NCBI GenBank assembly: GCA_016193065.1
Contig: JACPSX010000250.1
Coordinates: forward strand, 1 to 5,502
Direction: 5' to 3'
From: Candidatus Tectimicrobiota bacterium
GTDB lineage: Bacteria > JACPSX01
DNA length: 5,502 nt
Part shown: one piece after another, positions 5,491 through 5,502 of the stretch
Layout of the letters: every line of letters begins with the position of its first letter
Position numbering within the stretch: the stretch's first letter is position 1
Program-made: the position numbers and the translations under genes
The notes under the pieces: generated by a model
Seen by the model: the letters and a program-made list of their open reading frames with translations, nothing else
What the model was told of the DNA's origin: nothing
Databases searched by the model: none

Positions 5491-5502
5491 ATGAGGGGCA
5501 AG
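5491..5502 (+). CDS. Start of a plus-strand gene, possibly a tyrosine integrase (only 4 codons inside)
   Basis: AAGGAGG (5476-5482) lies 8 bases before ATG at 5491, a near-ideal translation start, and the frame begins Met-Arg-Gly-Lys before the window ends. Many phage and island tyrosine integrases start with MRGxxxxRG-type sequences, and the adjacent tRNA-like attachment fragment and direct repeats fit an integrase gene here. Four residues cannot identify a family, so the integrase call is contextual. It would be the only plus-strand gene in the window. Confidence 0.4.

Overview
The window reads as a GC-rich Gram-negative chromosome. Two genes carry lipoprotein signal peptides and the kinase has a periplasmic sensor domain, so a two-membrane envelope is likely. 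The N-terminus of the leftmost protein recalls proteins I associate with NC10/Methylomirabilis-like, Rokubacteria or Nitrospirota genomes. That is an impression from memory, not an identification. All six well-supported genes lie on the minus strand, so the story runs from right to left.

Right edge (about 5253-5502): probably the border of an integrated element. A minus-strand piece matches the 3' end of an alanine-type tRNA or tmRNA (T arm, acceptor 3' strand, ACCA), but no tRNA body precedes it. Next to it are a hairpin, a pair of 9-bp direct repeats at 11-bp spacing, and a strong Shine-Dalgarno with ATG opening a plus-strand gene of which only four codons are inside. I infer an attachment site with an integrase gene beginning beyond it. 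The polarity of the fragment places the element to the right and native chromosome to the left.

Middle (4917 down to 1327): a tightly packed three-gene operon. It encodes a complete NtrC-type sigma-54 activator (receiver, AAA+ with GAFTGA, Fis-type HTH), a membrane histidine kinase (periplasmic Cache-like domain, HAMP, PAS, HisKA, HATPase) whose start overlaps the activator gene, and a small lipoprotein joined to the kinase gene by an ATGA overlap.

Left (about 1226 down to 1): a regulatory region and a second three-gene operon. The region holds a full-consensus sigma-54 promoter (TGGCAC-N5-TTGCT) and, 110-145 bp upstream of it, two palindromes of the form GTAA-N3-TTAC centred 22 bp apart. 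The genes are a single-domain response regulator, a small OsmB-like glycine-zipper lipoprotein, and a glycine-zipper protein with one N-terminal membrane segment that runs off the left edge.

Put together, the window looks like a self-contained envelope-sensing circuit. The kinase perceives something in the periplasm, possibly helped by the lipoprotein encoded with it. It phosphorylates the sigma-54 activator, which binds the paired palindromes and switches on the neighbouring glycine-zipper operon. The layout parallels Zra-type systems, but the target genes differ. The protein families and the sigma-54 promoter are read directly; the link between activator and promoter, and the envelope-stress role, are inferred.
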